A DNA stretch of 64,000 nt from Orenia marismortui DSM 5156. Its GTDB lineage: Bacteria; Bacillota; Halanaerobiia; Halobacteroidales; Halobacteroidaceae. This document shows, one piece after another, positions 45,614-53,879 of this stretch. The stretch covers positions 46,334 through 110,333 of the forward strand of contig NZ_KB900623.1 of the NCBI RefSeq assembly GCF_000379025.1. The letters are read 5' to 3'. Made by a program: the position numbers and the translations under genes. Each line of letters opens with the position of its first letter. Positions within the stretch are counted from its first letter, which is position 1. A model generated the notes under the pieces. The model saw nothing but the letters and a program-made list of their open reading frames with translations, was not told where the DNA came from and made no database searches.

Positions 45614-47179
45614 ATGGTAAAAAGAATGAAAGAGAGTTTTAATCGACAGATGGTTAAAGATGATGTTTTATCTGGATTGACAGTAGCTTTAGCGTTGATT
45701 CCAGAGTCAGTAGCTTTTGCATTTGTGGCAGGGGTGAGTCCGATTATCAGTTTGCAAACTGCTGTTATTATTGGGCTGATAGCAGCTACCTTTACTGGAA
45801 GACCAGGGATGATCAGTTCATCTACAGCTGCACTTTCAGTTGTATTTGCTTCATTAATTGCTCAACATGGTTTAGAGTATCTTTTTGCTACAGTAGTTTT
45901 AATGGGAATTATTCAAATAGTAATAGGGGTTTTTAAGTTAGGAAAATATGCACGAATGATACCTTATCCAGTAATGCTTGGCTTTTTGAATGGATTATCG
46001 ATAGTGATGTTTTTGGCTCAATGGGAACAGTTTAAAGTAAAGAAGATAGTGATGGTAGATGGTGTTGAGATGATACAGAAGGTTTGGCTACCTAGATCAG
46101 ATATGCTAATAATGCTTTTGTTTGTAGCCTTTACTATGGCAATTATTCATTTTGTTCCTAAATTGACTAAAGCAGTTCCTTCAAGCTTAGTAGCTATTGT
46201 TATAATGACAATTATTGCAGTTCTTTTAGATAAAAATGGTTACCATCTAAGAAATGTACAAGACTTTGCAGGGATGGAGTTGAAAGGTGGATTACCTAAG
46301 TTTCATATACCACAAGTTAAGATAAGCTTGGATATGTTAAAGATTATCTTTCCTTATGCTTTAATTGGGGGCCTGGCAGGATTGACAGAGGCAGTACTTA
46401 CCCTTAGAGTAATTGATGAAATGACAGATACTAGAGGTCATACTAATAAAGAATGTATCGCTCAAGGTATAGCAAATACTATTAATGGATTTTTTGGAGG
46501 AATGGGTGGAGATGCTATGATAGGTCAGTCCATTATCAATATTAAATCTGGTGGTCGAACAAGGTTATCAGGCTTAGTAGCAGCCTCAGGCTTAATGATG
46601 TTTATTATGTTTGGTTCAAGCTTTGTAAATGTTATTCCTCTGGCAAGTTTAGTAGGAGTTATGTTTATGGTTGTAGTAGGAACCTTTAAGTGGGAAAGCT
46701 TAAAGTATGGTAAGAAGATACCTAAAGAAGATATTATAGTAGTAGTAGCAGTTACTTTAATTACAGTGTTGGTAGATTTAGCTACAGCAGTAATTATAGG
46801 AGTAATCTTATCAGCTTTAATATTTGCTTGGCAAAAGGGAAAAGCTATACAAGTAAATAAAAGAAATAGCCACTGTGGCTCTAAAGTATATGAAGTAGAT
46901 GGACCACTATTTTTTGGTTCTGTACTAGAGTTTAAAGATTTATTTGATATTAAAGAAGATCCTGATAATATTATAATTGATTTTAAAAATTCTAGAGTAA
47001 TGGATCATTCAGCTATTGAAGCTATTAATTCTATAACAGAAAAGTATTTTAATCAAGGTAAAAAAATTATTTTACGCCATCTTAGTGAAGATTGTCAATT
47101 ACTTTTAAAAAATGCTGAAAGTATTATCGAAGTTAATATAGAAGATCCGCACTATCATGTAGCTGATGATTTATTATAA
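45614..47179 (+). CDS. SulP/SLC26-family anion transporter with STAS domain
   Basis: An inner-membrane protein of about 521 residues. The first 400 residues have the SulP core (DVLSGLTVALALIPESVAFA; GRPGMISSSTAALSVVFAS; GGDAMIGQSIINIKSGGRTR), around 12-14 spans. The last 110 form a STAS domain (VYEVDGPLFFGSVLEFKDLF; IIDFKNSRVMDHSAIEAIN). Substrates of the family are sulphate, bicarbonate or dicarboxylates; which one is not readable. ATG 45614 follows GAAGGAGATGTGTTT. Single gene. Confidence 0.9.
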   Translation: MVKRMKESFNRQMVKDDVLSGLTVALALIPESVAFAFVAGVSPIISLQTAVIIGLIAATFTGRPGMISSSTAALSVVFASLIAQHGLEYLFATVVLMGIIQIVIGVFKLGKYARMIPYPVMLGFLNGLSIVMFLAQWEQFKVKKIVMVDGVEMIQKVWLPRSDMLIMLLFVAFTMAIIHFVPKLTKAVPSSLVAIVIMTIIAVLLDKNGYHLRNVQDFAGMELKGGLPKFHIPQVKISLDMLKIIFPYALIGGLAGLTEAVLTLRVIDEMTDTRGHTNKECIAQGIANTINGFFGGMGGDAMIGQSIINIKSGGRTRLSGLVAASGLMMFIMFGSSFVNVIPLASLVGVMFMVVVGTFKWESLKYGKKIPKEDIIVVVAVTLITVLVDLATAVIIGVILSALIFAWQKGKAIQVNKRNSHCGSKVYEVDGPLFFGSVLEFKDLFDIKEDPDNIIIDFKNSRVMDHSAIEAINSITEKYFNQGKKIILRHLSEDCQLLLKNAESIIEVNIEDPHYHVADDLL

Positions 47180-47230
47180 GTTGAAATTTGAGTGTTAATG
47201 ATTAACCTATTCGAGAAAATAAATTTATTT

Positions 47231-47259
47231 AAAAAGCCATTCCTAGTGAGTGGTTTTTT
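47231..47259 (+). terminator. terminator after the SulP gene
   Basis: Stem AAAAAGCCATTC / GAGTGGTTTTTT with wobble pairs, a CTAGT loop and a T-run. Confidence 0.75.
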
Positions 47260-47342
47260 ATTTATATTAATTGCTATAAAGGATTAAAAGTATTTGCATT
47301 AATTTACAAAAAATAATTATAACTACCCAAACCTAAATCGAA

Positions 47343-47520
47343 AGAAAAATTAGGAACCACGAATGAACACGAATAGTAATTAGCTAGCGGCTATTGGTTA
47401 GTAGCAAATTTATTGCGAAAGGTCTTTTTTTAAGACCTAGAGAATTAGCCAGTGATTGATTCACCCCAAGAGTACTTGATCGATAAGTAAAAAACAACTT
47501 ATCTCACAGCGCGTGGTTAA
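47343..47520. repeat. family B dispersed element, inverted relative of 32355
   Basis: Ends GGAACCACGAATGAACACG and AGCGCGTGGTTAAA. A hairpin GCGAAAGGTCTTTTTTTAAG-type (GGTCTT/AAGACC) lies at about 47416-47450. The GAGTACTTG and GAACACGAA parts match the complement of the copy at 32355. The rest of 47260-47768 has no gene. Confidence 0.65.
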
Positions 47521-47768
47521 AATAATCTGTTGAATTTTATTTTAGAGTTGTTTATTTATTATTAAGGATAGGGCAATAATTACATTAATTGGGTTCAAAT
47601 TTACTCATTTATAGTTAATTATCTGATTTTATTTATAGATATAATAATAAAGTTATATAATAGTAAGAAGTAATAGGTAGGATTAATAACTAATGTATGA
47701 AGGGTAAAGAGATGAAATAAATTTAATTATTTGATATAATGGATAAAATAAACTAAGAGGTGATAGTT

Positions 47769-48629
47769 ATGCAAATGGAAGAGTATGATATCATTATTGT
47801 TGGAGCAGGGCCAGCAGGAATGTCAGCAGCTATTAATGCTAAAGCTCGCAATAAGAGTGTTGCTATCTTTGAAGGTGGACAGATAGCTAAGAAGATTGAC
47901 TGGGCGCCTCATGTAAACAATTACTTAGGTTTTAGTAATGTTACTGGACCTGAATTGGCAGAAGCTTATATTAAACATGTTGAGGATTTGGAAATTCCTA
48001 TTATTAAGCAGAAAGTAGTCAAAGCTTTCCCAATGGGTGAAAAGTTTATGGTAACTACTAATGGAGAGAATTATCAAGCTAAGAAATTAATTTTAGCTTT
48101 AGGAGTAATACAACAAGCTAGATTAAAGGGTGAAGAAGAGTACATAGGTAAGGGTATCAGTTATTGTGCTACTTGTGATGGAATGTTATATAAGGGTAAA
48201 GATGTTATGGTGATTAGTGATAGTGCTCACCATGAAGAAGAGGCTAATTTCTTAGCAGATATCTGTGAAAATGTTTATTATGTAGCCCAATATAAAGAGA
48301 TTGAAGATTTAGATGAAAGAATTCAGGTTGTAGAGGGCAAGGTTGAAGAGATAGCTGGAGAAGATATGGCTAATCAGGTCAAATTAACTACAGGTACTTA
48401 CGATGTTTCTTGTGTATTCATCTTAAGAGAGACAGTACCACCTACTGAGATAGTTGATGGATTGGAATTAGCGAGTAAGAAATATATCAAAGTTAATAGA
48501 AAGTTTGAAACAAATATTTCGGGAGTATATGCAGCAGGTGATTGTACTGGTGAGCCATTACAGATCAGTAAGGCTACAGGAGAAGGTCAAGTTGCAGCAT
48601 TAAATGCGGTTAAAGAGATAGGGAAGTAA
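47769..48629 (+). CDS. thioredoxin-reductase-like flavoprotein lacking NADPH motif
   Basis: A flavoprotein of about 286 residues with FAD motif IIVGAGPAGMSAAINA, active-site dithiol CATCDG and C-terminal FAD motif GVYAAGDCTGEPLQI. In the second dinucleotide domain the expected GGGDSA-type loop is replaced by VISDSAHHEEEANFLA, and the HRR motif that binds the NADPH phosphate is absent. That matches ferredoxin-dependent or other non-NADPH flavin thioredoxin reductases described in clostridia. No thioredoxin gene adjoins. ATG 47769 behind AAGAGGTGATAGTT. The electron donor is inferred. Confidence 0.8.
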   Translation: MQMEEYDIIIVGAGPAGMSAAINAKARNKSVAIFEGGQIAKKIDWAPHVNNYLGFSNVTGPELAEAYIKHVEDLEIPIIKQKVVKAFPMGEKFMVTTNGENYQAKKLILALGVIQQARLKGEEEYIGKGISYCATCDGMLYKGKDVMVISDSAHHEEEANFLADICENVYYVAQYKEIEDLDERIQVVEGKVEEIAGEDMANQVKLTTGTYDVSCVFILRETVPPTEIVDGLELASKKYIKVNRKFETNISGVYAAGDCTGEPLQISKATGEGQVAALNAVKEIGK

Positions 48630-48633
48630 ACTT

Positions 48634-48671
48634 AAAAGAGGTGATATCAGTACTGATATCACCTCTTTTAT
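48634..48671 (+). terminator. strong terminator, 17-bp perfect stem
   Basis: AAAAGAGGTGATATCAG pairs with CTGATATCACCTCTTTT over a 2-nt gap; the arm itself ends in a T-run. Confidence 0.9.
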
Positions 48672-48674
48672 TAT

Positions 48675-48742
48675 GGAGTGATAGATAATGTGATAGTTTT
48701 TGAGTTAGATAAACCCTAATCCCTATTCCCTAGTCTTTAAAA
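48675..48742. repeat. degenerate family A element
   Basis: TAGATAATGTGATAGTTTTTG (inner end) with GTTAGATAAACCC and CCCTATTCCCTAGTC arms; the closing end is worn. Confidence 0.5.
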
Positions 48743-48839
48743 TTATTATCAGAAAAACTATTTAATGTTAATTGAGAAATGAATAAAATTATAATAATCT
48801 GAAAATAATTATAGTTAAGGAAGAAGGGTAGGTGAAAAA

Positions 48840-49244
48840 ATGTCCTCTAAATTAGCGGTAATAGGTTTAGGAGATGTTCGTAAACAGGATAAAGGGCTTA
48901 CTATTTATCTACTGGACAAATTAAAGAATATTTTTTCGGAGACTTTAGATATATTATTCATTGAAGGTGGTTTTGATGGAGAAGATTTATTTGAAACTTT
49001 ACAAGATATAGATGCTGAGAAGATTGTAGTATTAGATACAATGAGAGAAATAGTTAAACCGGGTGAATTAGATTATTTGATAATTAAGCCAAGAGAAGCA
49101 AAGTCTTTAAAAGAGTTACTTATGGTGACAATAGGAATATTAAGTGATGATTGGGGAAAAAAATTATCAAATTCCTTATGTGAAAAATTCTATGATATAT
49201 TAGATAAAGTATCAAATATTATAAATAATTTATTAAATAAATAG
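48840..49244 (+). CDS. hydrogenase-maturation-protease-like protein
   Basis: A 134-residue protein resembling the M52/HycI family that trims hydrogenase large subunits: VIGLGDVRKQDKGLTIYLLD (family GxGN.l..DDG), IEGGFDGEDLF and KIVVLDTMREIVKPGELDYL. The usual Asn of GxGN is Asp and the DDG acidic pair is QDKG, so a metal ligand may be missing and catalysis is uncertain. No hydrogenase gene adjoins. ATG follows AAGAAGGGTAGGTGAAAAA. Family call moderate. Confidence 0.65.
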   Translation: MSSKLAVIGLGDVRKQDKGLTIYLLDKLKNIFSETLDILFIEGGFDGEDLFETLQDIDAEKIVVLDTMREIVKPGELDYLIIKPREAKSLKELLMVTIGILSDDWGKKLSNSLCEKFYDILDKVSNIINNLLNK

Positions 49245-49264
49245 ATGGAATAAAATGGAATGGG

Positions 49265-49313
49265 TTGACAGCAGAGGAGGTGATGGTATATAATTAAAAA
49301 TGATAATCATTAA
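49265..49313 (+). promoter_or_regulatory. fur promoter with Fur box
   Basis: TTGACA (49265-49270), 18 nt, TATAAT (49289-49294), then AAAATGATAATCATT (49298 onward), a Fur-type palindrome at the transcription start. It suggests autoregulation of the fur gene. Confidence 0.7.
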
Positions 49314-49330
49314 GTTAGTAGGTGAACTCT

Positions 49331-49759
49331 ATGGAAAAAACATTGAAGAATTTAAAAAGCATATTGGCTGCAAATAATTATAAGCTTACTTCACAGAGAA
49401 AATTAATTTTAGATATTCTATTAAATAATGAAGGTGAGCATTTAAGTGCAGAAGAAGTTTATAATATTGTAAAAAAAGAAGATCCTGGAATTGGGTTAGC
49501 AACAGTCTATAGAACTTTAGAGTTGTTTTGTGAATTGGGAATTACACAACAGTTAAATTTTGATGATAATTGCCGTCGCTATGAGTTAGATACAGGTGAA
49601 GATCACCATCATCATTTAGTCTGTTCTAAATGTGGTAAAGTGACAGAGTTTAATGATAAAATATTAGAAGAATTTGAAAAAGATCTACAAATTAAACATA
49701 AGTTTAAAGTAACAGATCATAGAATCAAATTTTATGGCTATTGTGAAGAGTGTCAATAA
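49331..49759 (+). CDS. fur: Fur-family metal-responsive repressor
   Basis: A regulator of about 142 residues: N-terminal winged helix (YKLTSQRKLILDILLNNEGE; LSAEEVYNIVKKEDPGIGLATVYRTLELF) and C-terminal dimer domain with the metal-binding HHHHLVCSKCGKVTEF and CEECQ zinc cysteines. The pattern is Fur rather than Zur or PerR, but specificity cannot be fixed by eye. Many Fur-type boxes in the iron clusters at 51.9-60.2 kb make it the likely controller. ATG 49331 follows TAGGTGA; a GTG at 49322 is less likely. Confidence 0.88.
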   Translation: MEKTLKNLKSILAANNYKLTSQRKLILDILLNNEGEHLSAEEVYNIVKKEDPGIGLATVYRTLELFCELGITQQLNFDDNCRRYELDTGEDHHHHLVCSKCGKVTEFNDKILEEFEKDLQIKHKFKVTDHRIKFYGYCEECQ

Positions 49760-49831
49760 GCAATAGCTTTTTTTACGAAAATAACTGAGAATGAAAGTCA
49801 ATACAAAGGTATATAGAAGGGAGTAGAGAGT

Positions 49832-50032
49832 ATGTCATTTTTTATTTTAAATATATTATTAAATTTATTCAGTGATAATAGAGAAATGCTTAGTGTAGAT
49901 GAAGTTTATGCAACAGTAAAAAAAGAAGAACCTAAAGTTAAGTTTGAAAAGATTAAAGAAACTTTAGAAGAAATGTCTAAATTGAATTTTATAACTAATT
50001 TGGATAAAAGGACTATTAGGATTTATAAATAA
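49832..50032 (+). CDS. Fur DNA-binding-domain-only paralogue
   Basis: A 66-residue protein. EMLSVDEVYATVKKEEPKVK lines up with HLSAEEVYNIVKKEDPGIG of the upstream Fur, and IKETLEEMSKLNFI with YRTLELFCELGI, ending in a short wing. It has no dimerisation or metal domain. The hydrophobic start (MSFFILNILLNLFSDN) replaces the first Fur helix. It could modulate Fur by heterodimer or competition, or be a decayed duplicate kept under selection. ATG behind AGAAGGGAGTAGAG, 72 bp after fur. Confidence 0.6.
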   Translation: MSFFILNILLNLFSDNREMLSVDEVYATVKKEEPKVKFEKIKETLEEMSKLNFITNLDKRTIRIYK

Positions 50033-50073
50033 GTTAATATAAAAGCAGAAATTATAATTAAATAATAGTGTTT

Positions 50074-50107
50074 AAAAAGCTCATGACTATAGTCATGAGC
50101 TTTTTTT
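50074..50107 (+). terminator. strong intrinsic terminator after the fur pair
   Basis: AAAAAGCTCATGACT / AGTCATGAGCTTTTTTT with a 2-nt gap and a long T-run. Confidence 0.92.
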
Positions 50108-50187
50108 GTTGAATTTAAATACAATTGTAATTATTTACTAGTCACTGTCATCTAACTTTATATTAATTTGGATTTTATTATGATTAT

Positions 50188-50315
50188 ATAATATCCAATT
50201 ATAAAGTGAAATTTAATAAGTATATTGTAACATTTTTTAGGTGCTAGAAATTATATTATAGTTTTTGGGGTTTACTACCATCTAAAACCTAGTGCCCAAT
50301 ACCTAAAGTGTCTTA
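50188..50315. repeat. family A element abutting the amidase gene end
   Basis: Begins with the outer end ATATCCAATTATAAAGTGAAAT; arms TTTTTAGGTGCTAG and ACCTAGTGCCCAATACC; closes AAAGTGTCTTAATAATG, reaching the stop codon of the minus-strand amidase gene. Confidence 0.65.
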
Positions 50316-51437
50316 ATAATGTACACGAACTAGCCAAAATTTTATTCCTCTATCACTCCATCCTAAGTCCCAAGGAACTCTATAGCGGTCTGCATTATGA
50401 CAATTTACCAAGGCATATCCTTTAGAGTCAAATCCAGAGATAACGGAGATATGAACAACTTTTCCCTTTTTTTCATAGCCTATGTAATCTCCAGGTAATA
50501 ATTTATAAGAATATTTTAATATTTGTTCATAATTTCCATGAGCAATCTTGGATGCTCTATTGCTATAGATCATATAGCGATTAAAGGAATGAGCATTGAC
50601 CCATGCTTTACTACCAGAGCCTTGAGAATAATTCCATATGCTATTTTTCTTAAACTTTCCGCCTTCATATAGTACTTGGGAAGCAAAATTGGCACAATCG
50701 CCCCCTTGGTAATTATAATTTCTATACTTATTATTGTATTTGAAACCTTTGTCAGGGGGATTAGCAGCACCACAATATTGATTGAGGTATTCTAAAGCTT
50801 TTAATCTTCTTGGGTTTAGCTTTGATAAATCTTTAGCTTTTTCTGAAAGGATTTTTTCTTTTACTCTATTATTTTTAGATTTATTCAAGTGTAAAGAGTC
50901 TGCAAAAGGATCTCTATACCATTCTTTTGCTATAACTAATCTATCTTCTTGAGGAATTAAATCTAAAACATGGTATGTTCCAATTCTAAAAGTATTATAT
51001 TTTTTTGGTGAATCGATATAGGTGTATTGGTATTTTGTGGAGACTAGAAGAGTTACTGAAAATCTGTCTTGCTTCTTTTTAATTCGTCTTAGAATGATTT
51101 GAGAATCTATATTTTTAAATTCAACCCCTTGTTTATTGGACCATTGATGCAAGTATTTCATCTTCTTAAATGCATGCTCATAAGCCCAAATTCCAGTTTT
51201 ATTTTCTCTATTATATAGTTTTTTAAGAATATTATTATTTTGATTTAACAGAGATTTATTACGTGTGTCAAAGATCTCTTGTATCTTTAGTTTTAAAAAT
51301 TCAGTCAAATTTTCACCTGTAACTACAGTAGATGTTTTAGTATAAAAAATTTTTGAATATGCTCCTAGCCCACAAATTAGAAAAAAGAGTATAAACAATA
51401 TTAATAACCTTTTTTTAATGCTTATTAAGATAAACAT
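50313..51437 (-). CDS. membrane-anchored amidase-domain (Amidase_6) protein
   Basis: A 374-residue protein with one N-terminal transmembrane segment (KRLLILFILFFLICGLGA), a 190-residue extracytoplasmic linker domain, and a C-terminal Amidase_6 domain of about 150 residues. Its catalytic Cys is in GGDCANFASQVLYEGG and the His in KVVHISVISG; NCHNADRYR follows. Such domains cleave cell-wall peptides or amide bonds, often at the spore or cell surface. AGGAGGAGAAT lies before ATG on the minus strand. No operon partner. Confidence 0.82.
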   Translation of the reverse strand: MFILISIKKRLLILFILFFLICGLGAYSKIFYTKTSTVVTGENLTEFLKLKIQEIFDTRNKSLLNQNNNILKKLYNRENKTGIWAYEHAFKKMKYLHQWSNKQGVEFKNIDSQIILRRIKKKQDRFSVTLLVSTKYQYTYIDSPKKYNTFRIGTYHVLDLIPQEDRLVIAKEWYRDPFADSLHLNKSKNNRVKEKILSEKAKDLSKLNPRRLKALEYLNQYCGAANPPDKGFKYNNKYRNYNYQGGDCANFASQVLYEGGKFKKNSIWNYSQGSGSKAWVNAHSFNRYMIYSNRASKIAHGNYEQILKYSYKLLPGDYIGYEKKGKVVHISVISGFDSKGYALVNCHNADRYRVPWDLGWSDRGIKFWLVRVHY

Positions 51438-51596
51438 ATTCTCCTCCTAAGATCTACTTATAGGATTATATGTTTAAAATCAAATGACTATTCCCAGGTT
51501 TTAATATAAGAATTTATATTAAGTTGTTTATATACTAGATATAGATTTTCAACTATAGAACGGAATTAAAATATAGAGCTATAGATAATGCGGCAG

Positions 51597-51680
51597 TTTT
51601 AGGATTTAGGATTTAGGACATAGGAGATAGCTATTAGGAAAAAGCAACTACCTAAGCCCCAAACCCTAGCCCTAAAAGTG
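51597..51680. repeat. family A element (TTAGG word type)
   Basis: GGCAGTTTTAGGATTTAGGAT tandem words with complementary CCCCAAACCCTAGCCC; closes CTAAAAGTGTTTTTTATAAC. Confidence 0.6.
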
Positions 51681-51714
51681 TTTTTTATAACTATATTTTA
51701 AAAGATGGGTAAAA

Positions 51715-51815
51715 AGATATTTTAGTAATTAGTTAGAAGTAACCAGTAATCAATACATAACTTAACTTGTCACCTCTTACTCGTAACTTGTTATTATCTC
51801 TTTATATCCATATTC
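51715..51815. repeat. family A element (GTAA word type)
   Basis: TTAGTAATTAGTTAGAAGTAA with complementary TTAACTTGTCACCTCTTACT, ending CTTGTTATTATCTCTTTAT. Two elements of different arm type thus stand side by side. Confidence 0.6.
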
Positions 51816-51891
51816 TATTGTTGATTTTTGGTCAAATCTCAGTAAAAAAGATAATAACTTAGATTAACTAAAGAATTAACTGGATAAAGAT

Positions 51892-51945
51892 TTGACAATC
51901 TAATATTAATTCACTATAATGTTAAATAATGATAATCAATCTCAT
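51892..51945 (+). promoter_or_regulatory. promoter with Fur-type box before the iron cluster
   Basis: TTGACA (51892-51897), 17 nt, TATAAT (51915-51920), then AATGATAATCAATCTCAT (51928-51945). The next gene starts at 52127, leaving a leader of about 200 nt with no gene seen. Confidence 0.75.
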
Positions 51946-52035
51946 CTAAGTCATAAAAATGTCTTTAAATTAAAAGTAATATTGATTTAATAGAAAGGGG
52001 GATAATATATTTTAAATTTAAATTTTTTCTTAAAT

Positions 52036-52053
52036 TTGTGAGATATATCACAA
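52036..52053. promoter_or_regulatory. 18-bp Rex- or Crp-type palindrome
   Basis: TTGTGAGATATATCACAA has perfect 6-bp arms and matches the Rex operator form TTGTGA-N6-TCACAA, also compatible with Crp-like sites. It lies 90 bp before the DUF2325 gene and may link the iron cluster to redox state. Confidence 0.55.
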
Positions 52054-52085
52054 CATAGAGTTAAAGATTAATATATAATAAGTTT

Positions 52086-52104
52086 AATGATAATCAATAT
52101 CATT
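52086..52104. promoter_or_regulatory. Fur-type box directly before DUF2325 gene
   Basis: AATGATAATCAATATCATT is a near-palindromic 19-mer very close to the Fur consensus, 8 nt after a TATAAT-like hexamer (52072-52077). Confidence 0.7.
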
Positions 52105-52126
52105 TGAGAGGTGGAGGAGAAAAACT

Positions 52127-52408
52127 ATGTCGATTGTGATTGTAGGAGGGGATAAATTGGGAAATATCCCTACTGAACTCAATAAACTGGGTTTTGATAA
52201 GATAGAACATATTAGTGGTAGAAAATCTTATAAGATTCAGTTGACTACAAATGCAGATATGGTATTGGTTCTAACCGACTATATTAGCCACAATTTATGC
52301 AAGAATGTAAAGTGTAAGGCTAAGGAGTGTGATGTTCCAGTTTTATTCTGTCGTCGTTCATGGTCTTGTATCTATAAAAAGTTAAATATTTGTGGTTTTT
52401 TGAATTAA
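52127..52408 (+). CDS. DUF2325 family protein
   Basis: A 93-residue protein with the DUF2325 layout: VIVGGDKLGNIPTELNKLGF, EHISGRK, ADMVLVLTDYISHNLCKNVK, then PVLFCRRSWSCIYKKL. Rossmann-like and cytoplasmic; the function is not established. Five Cys (including KCKAKEC) are more than usual and might bind metal. A strong Fur-type box precedes it and the FTR1 iron operon follows, so an iron-related role is likely by context. ATG behind GAGGTGGAGGAGAAA. Confidence 0.78.
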   Translation: MSIVIVGGDKLGNIPTELNKLGFDKIEHISGRKSYKIQLTTNADMVLVLTDYISHNLCKNVKCKAKECDVPVLFCRRSWSCIYKKLNICGFLN

Positions 52409-52476
52409 AACCAAGTATCTATATCTGAAAACTTTAGTTTTTAAATTTAGTCAAATAAACTAATTGGACTAAATTC

Positions 52477-52601
52477 TTGACAAAATGAAATAAATTTCTT
52501 ATAATGTTTAATGTTGATAACGATTTTCATTATATACATATCAAATTGCTTTAAATAAGGGCTAGAAATATTTTTTTGATCAAAACTGATAATGATTTTC
52601 A
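52477..52601 (+). promoter_or_regulatory. FTR1-operon promoter with two Fur-type boxes
   Basis: TTGACA (52477-52482), 17 nt, TATAAT (52500-52505). TGATAACGATTTTCA (52515-52529) and TGATAATGATTTTCA (52587-52601) are near-identical Fur-type boxes 72 bp apart in the leader. Confidence 0.8.
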
Positions 52602-52638
52602 AAATTAAAATAAAATATCAAAGAAAGGGGGATGCAAA

Positions 52639-53844
52639 TTGAAAAATAAATTTAATAAGTTATTACTAACTTTTTGCATGTTAGCTATATTAGTATTAAG
52701 TTTTAATACTAATACTTATGCAGCTTCTTGGCATGAGGTTAGAGAAGACATTAAAATTAGAATCAATAAAGGTCTAGACCTTTATGAAGAAGGTAATTTA
52801 GAGAAGGCAAAAAAGAGTATTACTGATGCTTACTTTATTCCTTTTGAAGGTAAAGAGATGGAACAGGCTATTCAGCGTTATATAGGTGGTCAGAATGCTT
52901 TTAAAGTTGAGTATATGTTCAGCCAAATTAAGAAATTAATGGACAAAGGAGCTGACAAACATAAAGTTAAAGCATTATCAGATAGGTTACTTAAAGAATT
53001 AGACGCTTATGCTACTAAGCTAGATGAATTAGCTCCAAGGGAGGATGACAGTCCTTTTGCTAAGTTTCTATATTCTTTTATGATTATCTTAAGAGAAGGG
53101 TTTGAAGCTATCTTAGTCATCGGTGCTATACTTGCTTATTTAATCAAATCTGGCAACGAAGATAAGGCTAAGACAGTATATAACAGTAGCTTTGTAGCTA
53201 TTATAGCAAGTATTCTAACTGCTTTTCTATTCAAGTATGTATTCCATATTAGTGGTTTAGGTCAAGAGTTACTTGAAGGGATTACAATGTTATTGGCAAT
53301 GGTGGTATTATTCTCAGTTAGCTTCTGGTTGATTAGCAAGGTAGAGGCTAAAAAATGGGATGAGTATATTAAAGGTAAGGTCAAAGATTCTTTGGCTACT
53401 GGAAATAGCTGGGCTTTATGGTCAGCCGTATTTTTGGCAGTTTATCGTGAGGGGGCAGAGACAGTACTTTTTTACCAAGCTTTATTCGCTAAGACTGACA
53501 AGAGTGCTTATGGTATGATTGGTTTAGGTTTTTTAGTTGGCTGTGTGGCTTTGGCGATTATTTACATGATAGTCAAGAAGGGAAGTATGAAGTTGCCACT
53601 TAAACCATTCTTTGTAGTAACTAGTGGGTTGCTTTATTATCTTGCTTTCGTATTTGCAGGACAAGGAATTAGAGAATTGCAAGAAGCATCTGTTATTGGA
53701 GTAACTAAGATTGAAGGATTTCCAACTATAAGTTGGTTAGGAGTTTATCCTACATGGCAGACATTAAGCTTACAAATAGTCTTAGTTATAATAGCTGTGA
53801 TTGCGTTAGTGTATTCTTTTAATGGAAGTAAGCAAAAAGTTTAA
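52639..53844 (+). CDS. FTR1-family iron permease
   Basis: A 401-residue iron permease. A signal peptide (ends NTYAAS) and a 110-residue helical extracytoplasmic domain precede about seven spans. Two REGxE-type iron-binding motifs are present: LREGFEAILVIGAIL and YREGAETVLFYQALF. It is homologous to the permease of the P19 system of Campylobacter and to EfeU/FetM-type proteins. TTG start behind AAAGGGGGATGCAAA. It opens an operon with P19, DUF2318, two FtsX-like permeases, an ATPase and an FMN-binding protein; two Fur-type boxes precede it. Confidence 0.92.
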   Translation: MKNKFNKLLLTFCMLAILVLSFNTNTYAASWHEVREDIKIRINKGLDLYEEGNLEKAKKSITDAYFIPFEGKEMEQAIQRYIGGQNAFKVEYMFSQIKKLMDKGADKHKVKALSDRLLKELDAYATKLDELAPREDDSPFAKFLYSFMIILREGFEAILVIGAILAYLIKSGNEDKAKTVYNSSFVAIIASILTAFLFKYVFHISGLGQELLEGITMLLAMVVLFSVSFWLISKVEAKKWDEYIKGKVKDSLATGNSWALWSAVFLAVYREGAETVLFYQALFAKTDKSAYGMIGLGFLVGCVALAIIYMIVKKGSMKLPLKPFFVVTSGLLYYLAFVFAGQGIRELQEASVIGVTKIEGFPTISWLGVYPTWQTLSLQIVLVIIAVIALVYSFNGSKQKV

Positions 53845-53879
53845 AGAAAAAATATAAATAAAATTTTGGAGGGGTTAAG

